From contig NZ_JACFXW010000002.1 of the NCBI RefSeq assembly GCF_014158035.1, positions 326,001 through 390,000 on the forward strand: 64,000 nucleotides of DNA. Direction: 5' to 3'. The DNA comes from Rhizobium sp. G21 (GTDB lineage Bacteria > Pseudomonadota > Alphaproteobacteria > Rhizobiales > Rhizobiaceae). Below, piece after piece: positions 38,390 to 48,146 of the stretch. The first letter of the stretch is position 1, and every line of letters starts with the position of its first letter. Under the pieces are notes generated by a model that saw only the letters and a list, made by a program, of their open reading frames with translations, did not search any database and was not told where the DNA came from. The position numbers were made by a program, and so were the translations under genes.

Positions 38390-39463
38390 TCAGTAGCCCG
38401 CTTTGATCTTTTCGAATTCGGCGATCATCTTTTCGCGCAGCACGATCGGTAGTGGCGACTGGAACAAAGTGTTCGAAACAAAATTGCCGACATCGGCATA
38501 ACCCTTCGCCTTGAGAATAGCGGGATCGACCACGGCCATGCCCTTGGCGTTGGAATGACCATAGCCCCAGGAATCGACGAGATAGGCGGCGATGTCGGGG
38601 TTGCTGACGGCATTGAGGAAGTCATAGGCGTTCTCAACCGGCGCCTCGCCGCCCTTCAGCTTCACATAGCCGCAGACCCACGTCGAATGGCCTTCTGCAG
38701 GATTGGCGTTGGTCGCCACCGGCTGGCCGTCCTTCTCCAGCGTCGTGGCGGTCTCGTTCCAGCCCCATGCGAGATCGACTTCGCCGCTCGCCATCGCCTG
38801 GCTGAGATCGGTGTTTTCCGTCCAGTAAAGACGGACATTCTTATGAACCTCACGCAGGAAGGCGGAAGCCTGTGTGAACTGCGCGTCGGTCATCTTCGAC
38901 CAGTCCTTGAGGCCGATGGCGAGGCTGGCCAGCGCATAGGCGTCGTCGACATTGTCGCCGATCGACACGCGATCCTTGAACTTGGGATCGGCGAAAGCTT
39001 TGAGCGTTGCCACCTCCTCGGGTTTGACCGTGTCGGTGCGGTAGATCATCAGCGAATTGCCCCATTCGAAGGGCAGGAACCAGGCCTTGCCGTCGGCAGA
39101 CGTCATCAGGTCCTTCATCGCCGCGATGCCGGGCAGGACATCGTTCCAATTGGCGAGCTTGGATGTGTCCAGAGGCTCGATCAGGCCCGCATCGCGCCAT
39201 TTCACTACGCTTTGCGAACAGGGATGGGCGAGATCGGCCTTGAAGCCAGAACGCAGCTTTTTGAAAGCTTCTTCTTCGTCGCCGAAAAAGGTGAAATCCG
39301 GTTCGTCGCCATGCTTGGCGGTATAGGCTGGATGAAATGCGGGGTCCTCGTAGCCCGACCAGTCGAAGACGGTGAGATCGGCGGCGAAGGCCGGGATGGC
39401 GACGCTCGCGGCGATCGTCGATGCGAGGGTTGATAGTCCGATCCTGCGAAGCGTTTTCAACAT
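38390..39463 (-). CDS. Polyamine-type ABC transporter substrate-binding protein, PotD-like
   Basis: Periplasmic receptor of 357 residues with signal peptide MLKTLRRIGLSTLASTIAAS and cleavage after AIPAFA. TVFDWSGYEDPAF and the acidic ligand-site residues around DLAHPCSQSVVKWRDAGLI and EVDLAWGWNET are as in PotD/PotF. It follows the BetI-like gene by 27 bases, while its permeases and ATPase are at 45141-47946. The ligand is probably a polyamine, betaine or other amine matching the nearby catabolic genes. Confidence 0.9.
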   Translation of the reverse strand: MLKTLRRIGLSTLASTIAASVAIPAFAADLTVFDWSGYEDPAFHPAYTAKHGDEPDFTFFGDEEEAFKKLRSGFKADLAHPCSQSVVKWRDAGLIEPLDTSKLANWNDVLPGIAAMKDLMTSADGKAWFLPFEWGNSLMIYRTDTVKPEEVATLKAFADPKFKDRVSIGDNVDDAYALASLAIGLKDWSKMTDAQFTQASAFLREVHKNVRLYWTENTDLSQAMASGEVDLAWGWNETATTLEKDGQPVATNANPAEGHSTWVCGYVKLKGGEAPVENAYDFLNAVSNPDIAAYLVDSWGYGHSNAKGMAVVDPAILKAKGYADVGNFVSNTLFQSPLPIVLREKMIAEFEKIKAGY

Positions 39464-39490
39464 GCTCTTCCGCCTTTCCTTTGTTTGAAA

Positions 39491-40144
39491 CTATGTCTTG
39501 ATGGGGCCTTCTCTGCCGATGTGCTTCGGGAAGAAGCCGACGAGGCACTCGATCGCCGCCTTGTGCGCCGCCTCGCGGGTGAGTCCGTCGCTCATCATCA
39601 GACGCAGCCACAGGCCCTCCATCGACGAGCAGATGGCCAGCGCCGCAGAGTCCGCGTCATAGGCGTAGCCGCCTTCGGCCTTCATCTCCGCGCAGAGATC
39701 CTCGAAGGTGCGCTGGTATTTGAGATCGCGGGCGCCGCAAAGCGCCTGGTAAGTGGGCCTCGACTTGGCCTCGCCCCAGAAGGCGCACCAGGCGGCGAGC
39801 TTACGCTTGGTGGTCATCCGCCGGTCGAAATCCGCCGCGACCAGCGCCCACATCCGCTCGGCGGCGCTGGGACCGGCCTTTTCGAGGGCGTTCGACCAAT
39901 GCTGGGCATATTCGTCCGCCATGAATTGCAGCGTGGCGATCAGCAGGTTTTCCTTGCTCTCGAAATGGAAGTTGACGATGCCGCGCGACAGTTTTGCCCC
40001 GTCGGCGACATTGGCGAGCGTCGTCTCGGCATAGCCGCGCTTGGCGAGCGAATCGATCGTCGCTTCGATCAGTTGCTGCTTGCGTATTTCCTTGGAAGCC
40101 TTGCGGCTCTTCTTTTCGCCCGCCATCGGCTCGGCAGTATCCAT
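39491..40144 (-). CDS. TetR-family repressor, BetI-like
   Basis: A 217-residue regulator. The helix-turn-helix (TTLANVADGAKLSRGIVNFH, about residues 41-60) and the BetI-like core with AAWCAFWGEAKSRPTYQ and SSMEGLWLRLMMSDG are clear. ATG 40144 is used; ATG 40126 is an alternative, neither has a strong ribosome site. It is divergent from the FAD oxidoreductase gene across a gap containing the perfect palindrome TGAATGATCATTCA, and near-copies of that site stand before the aminotransferase and the Rieske genes, so it probably represses the whole set until an amine substrate appears. Confidence 0.88.
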   Translation of the reverse strand: MDTAEPMAGEKKSRKASKEIRKQQLIEATIDSLAKRGYAETTLANVADGAKLSRGIVNFHFESKENLLIATLQFMADEYAQHWSNALEKAGPSAAERMWALVAADFDRRMTTKRKLAAWCAFWGEAKSRPTYQALCGARDLKYQRTFEDLCAEMKAEGGYAYDADSAALAICSSMEGLWLRLMMSDGLTREAAHKAAIECLVGFFPKHIGREGPIKT

Positions 40145-40475
40145 CGTAATCGTCCGCGTTGCGCCCGCCGGGCGCATGGCGCGCCCCGCTCTTTCGTATC
40201 TCTGCATCTGAGGCGCATAAGCGAGGCTCCTGTCAAGCCGATGCGCGAAGGCGGCGCGGATCGAAAGCCGCCGCAGTATGGGCGCTTCGCCAAAGCTTGA
40301 ATGTTGCGCATGCGCGGAGCGGCTCATTCCTTGGTCCCATCGCCGTTCTGTCTTCTGTCAAAAATCTTAGCGCGATTTCATGGCTTTGCAAGATGCTTGC
40401 TGAATGATCATTCAAAATATATGGACAAGTCTATGGCGTTCATGCATCTTTTTGGTCACTTCGGTGGGGATGCTG
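40145..40475. other. Divergent intergenic region between the BetI-like gene and the FAD oxidoreductase gene
   Basis: These 331 bases contain the operator at 40401-40414 and an AT-rich stretch right after it (AAATATATGG). No RNA gene or small protein was recognised. A short open frame upstream of the oxidoreductase (from 40404) overlaps the operator and is more likely leader than coding. Confidence 0.5.
40401..40414. promoter_or_regulatory. Operator, BetI-like palindrome, copy 1
   Basis: TGAATGATCATTCA is a perfect 14-base palindrome, followed by AAATATATGG. It shares the pattern TGAAYG-NN-CATTCA with sites at 48080 and 54327. It lies in the divergent gap between the repressor gene and the first catabolic gene, the expected place for autoregulation. 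Confidence 0.75.
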
Positions 40476-42095
40476 ATGAAGAAATATGATGTCGTGGTGA
40501 TCGGCGGCGGCCATAACGGGCTTGTCGCGGCCTGCTATCTGCAGCGGGCGGGGCTTCAGGTCGCGGTGGTCGAGAAGAATGACTGGGTGGGCGGTGCCGC
40601 CACCTCGCGCAAGCTGGCCGACGAGGTGTTCTACTCGAATTGTTCCTATGTCTGCTCACTGTTCCGGCCCGAGATCATGCGCGATCTGGAACTGCCGCGC
40701 TTCGGCCTGCAGATCGTCGCCTATGAAGGCGGCGCCGTTCTGACGCGGGACGGCGGCTATCTGTCCTCCTATCGCGATCATCACCGCCACCGGCGGGAAT
40801 TCGCCCGCTATTCCGCCCGCGACGCCGAAGCCTATGACCGCTATGCCCGTGACGTGACCAGGCAATGCCGTTTCATCCAGCCGTTGTTGATGCGGACGGC
40901 GCCCGATCCCTTTTCCTTGCGGCCACGCGACATCGGCGAATTGCTGTTTCTCGCCCGCAAGGTCGGCGATATGAGCGCCGCCGAATTTTCCCGGACGACG
41001 CGTTTCTGGACCATGTCGATCTCCGATTTTCTCGACGAATATTTCGAGACCGAGGTCATCAAGGCCTATCTGGCGATCTCAGGCATCATCGGCACGGCGC
41101 TCGGGCCGATGTCGCCGGGCACGGCCTATGTGCTGCTGCATCACTATATGGGCGAAGTCGACGGCTCCGTCGGCGCCTGGGGCTATGCGCGCGGCGGCAT
41201 GGGCGCGATCACGCAGGCGCTGTCCGCCTCTTTCCAGGCTGCCGGCGGCGACATCCGGACAGGCGCGGAGGTCGACAGTGTCATCATCCGCAATGGCGAG
41301 GCCGAAGGCGTGGCGCTCGCCAATGGCGACGAGGTGAGGGGCCGACTGGTTCTCTCCAACGCCGACGTCAAGCGGACATTCCTGAAGCTTGTGGACGAGA
41401 AGCAGCTTCCGGAGCGCTTTGTCCATCGCGTCAAGCATTTCAAGATGCGCGGCTCGTCGGGCAAGGTGAATATCGCGCTCGATGGCCTGCCGGACTTTCC
41501 CGCGCTGCCGCCGGGCTGCCATTCCATCAAGGGCGATCTTCATTTCACCGACACGGTCGAGCGGATCGAACGCGCCTATGACGATTGGAAAGACGGGCGC
41601 TGGTCGGCTGATCCGTTCCTCGACGCGATGATCCCGACCACGCTCGATCCGACCATGGCGCCGCCCGGCAAGCATTTCATGAGCTGTTTCGTTCAATATT
41701 GTCCGCCCAAAGTGGAAGGGCGCGACTGGACCGACGCCGACCGCGACGCTTTCGCCGAAACCGTGATCTCGCAGATCGCCGATTATTCGCCCGGATTCCG
41801 CGACCGCATCCTGCATATGGAGGTGCGGACGCCGAGGGAACTGGAGGCGGAAGTCGGCCTCACGGAAGGCAATATCTTCCAAGGCGAACTGACCTTCGAT
41901 CAGTTGCTGTTCAACCGCCCGGTGCCGGGCTACGCCCAATATCGAAGCCCGGTGAAAGGGCTTTATCTCTGCGGCTCCTCCACCCATCCCGGCGGCGGCG
42001 TGATGGGCGCGCCCGGCTACAATGCCGCGGCCGAAGTGCTGCGCGATCTCAAACTGCCCCGCACCCATATGAGCCCGGCCCATGACATCCTATGA
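40476..42095 (+). CDS. FAD-dependent oxidoreductase, phytoene-desaturase/PYROXD2-like, first
   Basis: A 539-residue flavoprotein from ATG 40476 (GGTGGGG upstream; ATG 40470 is an alternative). The dinucleotide motif DVVVIGGGHNGLVAACYLQR opens the chain, then VVEKNDWVGGAATSRKL. The C-terminal FAD region reads GLYLCGSSTHPGGGVMGAPG, typical of this group. It overlaps the second, related gene by 14 bases, and the third gene encodes a GcvT-like protein, so the three probably work on one N-alkyl amine substrate. Reaction not known. Confidence 0.87.
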   Translation: MKKYDVVVIGGGHNGLVAACYLQRAGLQVAVVEKNDWVGGAATSRKLADEVFYSNCSYVCSLFRPEIMRDLELPRFGLQIVAYEGGAVLTRDGGYLSSYRDHHRHRREFARYSARDAEAYDRYARDVTRQCRFIQPLLMRTAPDPFSLRPRDIGELLFLARKVGDMSAAEFSRTTRFWTMSISDFLDEYFETEVIKAYLAISGIIGTALGPMSPGTAYVLLHHYMGEVDGSVGAWGYARGGMGAITQALSASFQAAGGDIRTGAEVDSVIIRNGEAEGVALANGDEVRGRLVLSNADVKRTFLKLVDEKQLPERFVHRVKHFKMRGSSGKVNIALDGLPDFPALPPGCHSIKGDLHFTDTVERIERAYDDWKDGRWSADPFLDAMIPTTLDPTMAPPGKHFMSCFVQYCPPKVEGRDWTDADRDAFAETVISQIADYSPGFRDRILHMEVRTPRELEAEVGLTEGNIFQGELTFDQLLFNRPVPGYAQYRSPVKGLYLCGSSTHPGGGVMGAPGYNAAAEVLRDLKLPRTHMSPAHDIL

Positions 42096-43643
42096 CGCAA
42101 TCATTATCGGCGGCGGCCATAACGGCCTGGTCGCTGCGGCCATGCTGGCGAAATCAGGGCGCAGCACCGTCTGCATTGAGGCCTCCGACCGGTTCGGTGG
42201 CGGCGCCGTGACCCGCGAGTTCCATCCGGGCTTCCGGGTCAGCGGCCTCGCCCATCTTCTCAACCGGCTTGCGCCCGAAGTCGAGCGGGCGCTGGGTCTC
42301 GATCTCTCGCGGCTAGGCGGTCGGCTGGCGTCGACGGTCGTCTTGGGCGCCGATGGCGAGGCTGTCATGCTCGACGGCGCCTATGGCGAGCGGTTGCGAG
42401 GCGTCAGTGACGCAGAGGCAGGCAAGTTCGCGGAATTGCGGACGCTGTTGCTGTCGCAGGCGGGAGTTCTCAAGCGCTTTCAGTCGCGCCGTCCGCCGAT
42501 GCCAGGAAAGTTCGCGGTCGCCGACATCGTCGATTTTGGATTGGCGGGACTGTCGCTCATCCGGCATGGCCGCGATTTCGGCCGCGACTTCGCCCGGATG
42601 CTGCTGATGAATGTCGCCGATGTCCTCGACGAGCATCTGACCGACGACAGGCTGAAAGGGTTGCTGGCTTTCGACGCCACGCTCGGCGTTCATCTCGGCC
42701 CGAGATCGCCGACCTCGCTGATGGGGCTCTATTATCGGCTGGCCGGCGAAAGCCTGGGCGCGGCCGGCGGACAGATCGTGCCGAAGGGCGGGATGGGCGC
42801 GGTGACGGATCTGCTCGTCGGGGCAGCGAAGTCTCACGGAGCGGACCTGCGCAGTGGGGCGCAGGTCAGTCGTATTCTGACCAGTTCGGACGGCGTGAAC
42901 GGCGTCGAACTTGCCGACGGCGCCAGGCTTGTCGCGCCAGTCGTGGTCTCGGCCATTCATCCCGGCGTGACGTTGGGCGGCCTGCTGTCGCCCGGAGAGG
43001 TCGATACCGGCCTTTCCACTGCGATCCGCAAGATCCGCAGCAAGGGCGATGCGGCCAAATTGCATCTCGCGCTCGATCGCATTCCGGATTTCACCGGCGT
43101 GGCGCGACAGGATCTCTCAGGGCGGCTGGTGATCGCGCCATCGATCAGTCAGGTGGAGCGGGCGTTCAATCCGGCCAAATATGGCGAGTTCTCCCCGAGC
43201 CCGTGATGGAAATCGTGCTGCCCAGTGTCAGCGATCCCTCCATGGCGCCGGAGGGCAAGGCGAGTTTATCGGCCGTCATCCAGTTCGCGCCCTATGCGCT
43301 CAAGCAGGGATGGGAAACAGGGCGCGCAGCGTTTCTCGATCGCGTCCTCGACCGGCTTGAGGCCCATGCGCCGGGGCTGAAATCCTCCGTGCTCGCCGCG
43401 GAGCTTCTCGTTCCGCCCGACATCGAACAGATCTATGCGATGCCCGGCGGGCATTGGCATCATGGGGAATTGCAGGTGGATCAGATGCTGTTCAACCGAC
43501 CGGCTTACGGCGCTTCCGGTTACGATACGCCCGTTTCGGGCCTGTTCCTGGCCAGCGCGGGATCGCATCCCGGCGGCGGGATTTCCGGCCTTCCGGGTTA
43601 CAACGCCGCCCGGCATATCCTGTTCAAAGGAGGCGCGCAATGA
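42082..43643 (+). CDS. FAD-dependent oxidoreductase, phytoene-desaturase/PYROXD2-like, second (frameshifted as sequenced)
   Basis: About 521 residues, paralogous to the preceding gene. It starts DAIIIGGGHNGLVAAAMLAK and ends with GLFLASAGSHPGGGISGLPG, the matching FAD motifs. The first frame stops at 43206 after EFSPSP, and the next begins MEIVLPSVSDPSMAPEGK. One extra C in 43193-43196 restores EFSPEPVMEIVLPS, which matches the equivalent region of the first paralogue (DAMIPTTLDPTMAPPGK). The stop overlaps the next gene by ATGA. Two unlike copies side by side suggest a heteromer or two successive oxidations. Confidence 0.82.
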
Positions 43644-44865
43644 CACAGGCGCTTTCGCAGAACGCTCTGGCGCGCAGCCGCGGCCACGCGCTCGTCAATC
43701 TGGAGCCGACGCCTTTCCTCCCCGGCTCGAAGCCCTGTCGATGGAAAACGACTGGTACTCCTGGTCCGGCTTCAAGGCGCCCGGGTCGATCGACGACGAA
43801 GAACTCGAATATTTTGCAATCCGTTCGACGTCCGCTTTGTTCGACATTTCGCCGATGACCAAATACCGCATTCGCGGGCGGGACGCCGAAGCCTATCTCA
43901 ACCGTCTGACCCTGCGCGACGTGCGCAAGCTCAAGCCGGGGCGGGTGCACTACACCGCCTGGTGCGACGATTTCGGCCATGTGCTGGATGACGGCACGCT
44001 GTTTCGACTGGGAGACCATGATTTCCGCCTGTGTTCGCAGGAACGGCATCTTCCCTGGCTGCTCGACAGCGCCGTCGGCTTCGATGTCGTGATCGAGGAT
44101 GAAACCACTGCTGTGGCGGGTCTTGCCCTGCAGGGACCGACGTCGTTCGCGCTGCTGTCCGACGCCGGTTTTTCAGGCGTCAAGCGGTTGAAGCCCTTCG
44201 AGATCGGCAGTTTCGCCCATGCTGGCCGCGATGTACTCGTCTCACGCACCGGCTTCACCGGCGATCTCGGCTATGAATTGTTCTGCGCTGCAGACCTTGC
44301 TCTGTCGCTCTGGGATCGGCTCTGGGAACAAGCTGATCGCCACCGGTTGCGCGCCATCGGCTACCATGCGCTCAACCGCACCCGCATCGAGGCGGGCTTC
44401 ATCGTCGCCAACGCCGATTTCGTGACGGCGGAGACGGCGTTGCGCGAGAGCCGACTGCGCCTGCCCGACGAGATCGGCCTGGACTGGATGGTCGATCTGG
44501 ACAAGCCCAATTTCAACGGACGCCGCGCCATTCTCGCCGCGCGGCGCGACAAAACGCTGAAACATGTGCTGGTGGGACTCGAAATCGACGGCAATACGCC
44601 CGCGCCGCTGGCGCTGCTCTATCACCGCAAGAAGAAGGAAGCGGGCCTGATCACCGCCTCGGTCTGGTCGCCGCTCCTCAAGAAGACGATTGCGATCGCC
44701 AGTCTCCGCCGCCCCTATGGAACGGCGATCACCGGCGATCTCTGGGCGGAAATCTATGCGTTGAATGAACTCGGCTACACCAAGATGATGAAGAGCGTGA
44801 AGATCGCGCCGCGTCCCTTCATCAAACTGCCCCGCCGCACCGCCACCCCGCCCATGCGGACTTAG
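43640..44865 (+). CDS. GcvT-like aminomethyltransferase-family protein (frameshifted as sequenced)
   Basis: About 409 residues. The first 28 codons (MTQALSQNALARSRGHALVN) run from ATG 43640; the rest is in another frame and one extra C in 43720-43723 joins them as PFLPRLEALSMENDWYSW. The GcvT fold is seen in SALFDISPMTKYRIRGRDAE, AVAGLALQGPTSFALLSD, VSRTGFTGDLGYELF and the C-terminal barrel with LVGLEIDG. Folate-dependent GcvT-like proteins take methylene or methyl groups from glycine, sarcosine or dimethylglycine. With the two flavoproteins this suggests oxidative demethylation of an N-methyl amine (inference). Confidence 0.82.
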
Positions 44866-44873
44866 GATCAGTG

Positions 44874-45125
44874 ATGGCTGAGGACGATCTGGACTTCTGG
44901 CGTCAGATTCTGACCCCGACCGGCGTGGAATGGTCGGGGCGGGCGCGTTATGCGGCGGCGATGCATTTTCATCTTCAAGGCGACGTGTCGGCTGGGGTCT
45001 TGGAGATCTACAGGATCTGCTCGCGGCTCGATGATGAAGACCCGCTCGACGCTCTCCGTGCCTATCATCTGGGCGCGGATTGGATCGCAACCGCAGAGGC
45101 AATGCGAAAGCGGTTGGAACGCTGA
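44874..45125 (+). CDS. Conserved-looking small protein of the amine operon, function unknown
   Basis: An 83-residue protein from ATG 44874, 8 bases after the GcvT-like gene (GTG 44871 is an alternative). It is acidic and helical with no membrane segment: DLDFWRQILTPTGVEWSG and RYAAAMHFHLQGDVSAG. Its position suggests an accessory subunit or chaperone of the preceding enzymes. No family was recognised. Confidence 0.6.
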   Translation: MAEDDLDFWRQILTPTGVEWSGRARYAAAMHFHLQGDVSAGVLEIYRICSRLDDEDPLDALRAYHLGADWIATAEAMRKRLER

Positions 45126-45140
45126 TCTTTCAAGATCTAC

Positions 45141-46244
45141 TCAGCGTCGCTGCGCCGCCTCATCGCCCAACAGCACAAAGCCCTCGGGGTCGTAAGCGAC
45201 CCGCACCTCTGCGCCGACAGGCAGATCGTCGGCGCCGAAAGCATTCGTCTCGATCAGCGTGACGCTGTGCTCCAAGCCCTCGATCGCGACGTCGAGATGG
45301 GTGACCTCCCCGAAATAGGCGCGATTAATCACCTGCGCCGAAAGGCTATGGGCGTCCGTATCGCCCTCCCACAGGATGCGCAGCCGTTCCGGACGAATGC
45401 CGATCGTGGCCTGTCCGCCTTCGGCCTGAAAGCCACGGGGCTTTTCCAATCGGGCCTCGCCGAATTTGCCTGTGCGCACCAGGAGGTCCGCGCCCTGATC
45501 GGCGACGATCTCGGCGGCGAGAAAATTCATGCCGCCGAGAAAGGCGGCGATGCGGCGGGTGAGGGGGCGCTGGTAGATTTCCTTGGGCGTGGCGACCTGG
45601 GCGATGCGGCCGTCGAACATCACCGCGATGCGGTCCGACATCGCCAAAGCCTCATACTGGTCATGGGTGACCAGCACGAAGGTGATGCCGACGGTTTTCT
45701 GCAATTGCCGGAGTTCGAACTGCATTTCCTCGCGCAGCTTCTTGTCGAGCGCGGACAGCGGCTCGTCGAGCAGCAGCACCTTGGGGCGCAGCACCAGCGC
45801 CCGGGCGAGCGCCACGCGCTGGCGCTGGCCGCCGGAGAGTTCATGCGATTTTCGCTTGCCGAGCGGGCCGAGCCGGACCTGTTCCAGCGCCTCGCCAATC
45901 CGCCGCTTTTCTTCTGTGGGATCGAGCCGCAGACGCTTGAGGCCATAGGCGACATTGTCGGCGACATCGAGATGCGGAAAGATCGCGTAATTCTGGAACA
46001 CCATATTGACCGGGCGGTGATTGGGCGGACGCGCGCTCACCTCCTCGCCGTCGATGCGGATCTCGCCGGATGAGGGATGCTCGAAACCGGCGATGGAGCG
46101 CAGGAGTGTGGTTTTGCCGCAGCCGGACGGGCCGAGCAGCGAAAAGAACTCGCCGCTGGCGATGGTGAGATCGATATCAGTCAACGCCTTGTAGATGCCA
46201 TAGCTTTTGTTGACCTGCCGGATCTCGATCATGTCGTTCTGCAT
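45141..46244 (-). CDS. Polyamine-type ABC transporter ATPase, PotA-like
   Basis: A 367-residue ATPase with Walker A GPSGCGKTT, Q-loop VFQNYAIFPHL, signature LSGGQRQRVALARAL, Walker B VLLLDEPLSALD and switch VTHDQYEAL, then a TOBE-type domain with IGIRPERLRI. ATG 46244 overlaps the permease stop in TGATG; the longer open frame is a shadow of the permease. Last gene of potB-potC-potA on this strand. Confidence 0.92.
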   Translation of the reverse strand: MQNDMIEIRQVNKSYGIYKALTDIDLTIASGEFFSLLGPSGCGKTTLLRSIAGFEHPSSGEIRIDGEEVSARPPNHRPVNMVFQNYAIFPHLDVADNVAYGLKRLRLDPTEEKRRIGEALEQVRLGPLGKRKSHELSGGQRQRVALARALVLRPKVLLLDEPLSALDKKLREEMQFELRQLQKTVGITFVLVTHDQYEALAMSDRIAVMFDGRIAQVATPKEIYQRPLTRRIAAFLGGMNFLAAEIVADQGADLLVRTGKFGEARLEKPRGFQAEGGQATIGIRPERLRILWEGDTDAHSLSAQVINRAYFGEVTHLDVAIEGLEHSVTLIETNAFGADDLPVGAEVRVAYDPEGFVLLGDEAAQRR

Positions 46245-47050
46245 CAGGGCGCTCCCATGGCGGTCAGTCGGTCTTCGGCCCGCTTGCGCAGGATTTCGGC
46301 GATCGCAAGCAACGCGATCGACAGGACGAGAATGAGCGAGCCCAGCGCGAGCACCGAGGGCAGCTTTGCCGCAAACCGCAACTGACCCCAGATATAGACG
46401 GGCAAGGTCGGCTCGGAGCCGGACAGGAAGAAGGCCAGGATGAATTCGTCGAAGGAAATGGTGAAGGACACCAGCAGGCTGGAGACGATCGCCGGCGACA
46501 CCACCGGCAGGATCACCCGCCGGAAGGTGCCGAACGCCGTTTCGCCGAGATCGCGCGACGCTTCTTCGAGCGACGGATCGAGATTCTGGAACCCGGCCGT
46601 CAGCACCGACATGGCGTAGGGTAGACAGAAGACGGTGTGGCCGAGGATTACCGCGATCAGCGAGGCGGAAAAGCCGAGCGACAGGATGATCGTCAGCAGC
46701 GACACCGCAACGATGATCTCCGGCAGAAACAGCGGCGCCATGATCAGTCCGCTCGCCGCCTGCTGGCCCGGAAAGCGATGGCGGCTGAGCGCGCGGGCGG
46801 CGAGAACGCCGAGCGTGGTGGTCAGCAGCGATACGGACAGGCCGACGATCAGGCTGTTGAGGGCGGCGCGCAGCATCTGCGCGTTCCCCCAGACCATTTC
46901 GTGCCATTTCAGCGTGAAGCCGCTCAGCGGCAGGGTCGGAGCCGCCGCTGTATTGAAGGAAAAGACGGGGATGACCAGGATCGGCGCATAGAGAAAGACG
47001 AGATAGACAACCAGATAGATCGACAGAAACGGCAGCCGCACGCTCTTCAT
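46244..47050 (-). CDS. Polyamine-type ABC transporter permease, PotC-like
   Basis: A 268-residue inner-membrane protein with six segments, starting MKSVRLPFLSIYLVVYLVFLY. The permease loop reads LEEASRDLGETAFGTFRRV, and SFDEFILAFFLSGSEPTLPV is the usual PotC-type C-terminal stretch. It overlaps the upstream permease by 4 bases and the ATPase gene by 1 base. Confidence 0.92.
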   Translation of the reverse strand: MKSVRLPFLSIYLVVYLVFLYAPILVIPVFSFNTAAAPTLPLSGFTLKWHEMVWGNAQMLRAALNSLIVGLSVSLLTTTLGVLAARALSRHRFPGQQAASGLIMAPLFLPEIIVAVSLLTIILSLGFSASLIAVILGHTVFCLPYAMSVLTAGFQNLDPSLEEASRDLGETAFGTFRRVILPVVSPAIVSSLLVSFTISFDEFILAFFLSGSEPTLPVYIWGQLRFAAKLPSVLALGSLILVLSIALLAIAEILRKRAEDRLTAMGAP

Positions 47051-47946
47051 CGGATCCTCCGGGCGATGAGCTTCAGGCAGAGCACGACGATCGCGGCGCT
47101 CAGCGATACCGCGATCATGGTGGTGACCGACAGCGCCGCGCCGAGCGGCCAGTTGTTGCCCTTGCCGAATTGCGCCTCGATCGCGGCGGCGATCATCACG
47201 CCTTCCTTGCCGCCCACCAGTTTTGGCGTCACGTAATCGCCGACAGTCGGGATCATCACGATCAGGAAGGCCGAGATCACGCCGGGCATAGAGAGCGGCA
47301 GCGCGACGCGCAGGAAACTCTTGAAGCGGCTGTCGCCGAGATCGCGCGAGGCTTCGAGCAGCGACCTGTCGATCTTTTCCAGCGACACGAAGATCGGGAT
47401 GATGGCGAAAGCGGCCCAGGAATGCACGAGCGCGATCAGCACCGAATTGGCGTTGTAGAGCAGCGAGGTCAGCGGCTGGTCGATCAGGCCCAGGCTGAGC
47501 AGCCCGCCATTCAGCACGCCCTTATAGCCGAGGATCACCTTCCAGGCCATGACGCGCAGCAGATAGCTGGTCCAGCAGGGGATGGTGACGAGAAACAGCA
47601 GCAGATTCTTGCGATGACCGCCATGGAAGGAGATGTACCAGGCGATCGGATAGGACATCATCACAGTAACGGCGCTGGTGGCGAGCGAAATCACTAGCGA
47701 GCGGGAAAGCAGGTCGCGATAGATCGGATCGGTCAGCGCCGTCGTGTAGTTGGCGAGCGTGAAGGTCCTGTCGATGGTCAGGTAATTCTGGCTCCAGACG
47801 CTGTAGATGAGCACGATCAGGATCGGCAGCGCCAAGAGCGCCAGCGCGTAGAGAACGGTCGGCGAGATCAGCAACAGGCCGGCGGCGCGGCTCGACAATT
47901 GCCAGTCTCCGCCGGTTGCGGAGGGTGCGCGCGGTTCAGCCGGCAT
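47047..47946 (-). CDS. Polyamine-type ABC transporter permease, PotB-like
   Basis: A 299-residue inner-membrane protein. SPTVLYALALLALPILIVL is the first membrane segment, and LLEASRDLGDSRFKSFLRV the permease loop, followed by IPTVGDYVTPKLVGG, all typical for PotB. First gene of the potBCA operon, divergent from the aminotransferase gene with an operator between them. The receptor is probably the PotD-like protein at 38390. Confidence 0.92.
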   Translation of the reverse strand: MPAEPRAPSATGGDWQLSSRAAGLLLISPTVLYALALLALPILIVLIYSVWSQNYLTIDRTFTLANYTTALTDPIYRDLLSRSLVISLATSAVTVMMSYPIAWYISFHGGHRKNLLLFLVTIPCWTSYLLRVMAWKVILGYKGVLNGGLLSLGLIDQPLTSLLYNANSVLIALVHSWAAFAIIPIFVSLEKIDRSLLEASRDLGDSRFKSFLRVALPLSMPGVISAFLIVMIPTVGDYVTPKLVGGKEGVMIAAAIEAQFGKGNNWPLGAALSVTTMIAVSLSAAIVVLCLKLIARRIR

Positions 47947-48079
47947 CGTCCGCGTTCCCGCGGCGGAGATGTGTCATTCCCATTCCCAGTTCCCCTATGC
48001 CTTTTGTGTCGCGTGGCATGTTGTCGTCAACAATGCCGGAATCAGGATTGAAATCAAGCGGAAAATCTGAAATATTGAT

Positions 48080-48093
48080 TGAACGGACATTCA
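48080..48093. promoter_or_regulatory. Operator, BetI-like palindrome, copy 2
   Basis: TGAACGGACATTCA, extended to the 18-base near-palindrome ATTGAACGGACATTCAAT, with TATAAT directly after it. It lies in the 200-base divergent gap between potB and the aminotransferase gene and could control both. It matches copies at 40401 and 54327. Confidence 0.72.
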
Positions 48094-48146
48094 ATATAAT
48101 CCGAATTGCGCCGTGCTCAAAGAGGCTTAACCCGGGAGGTGCTGAT

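Noticed and set aside
47916..48146. Upstream extension of the aminotransferase frame
   Set aside because: It would cover the operator at 48080 and potB; the ATG at 48147 has a strong GGGAGG site.
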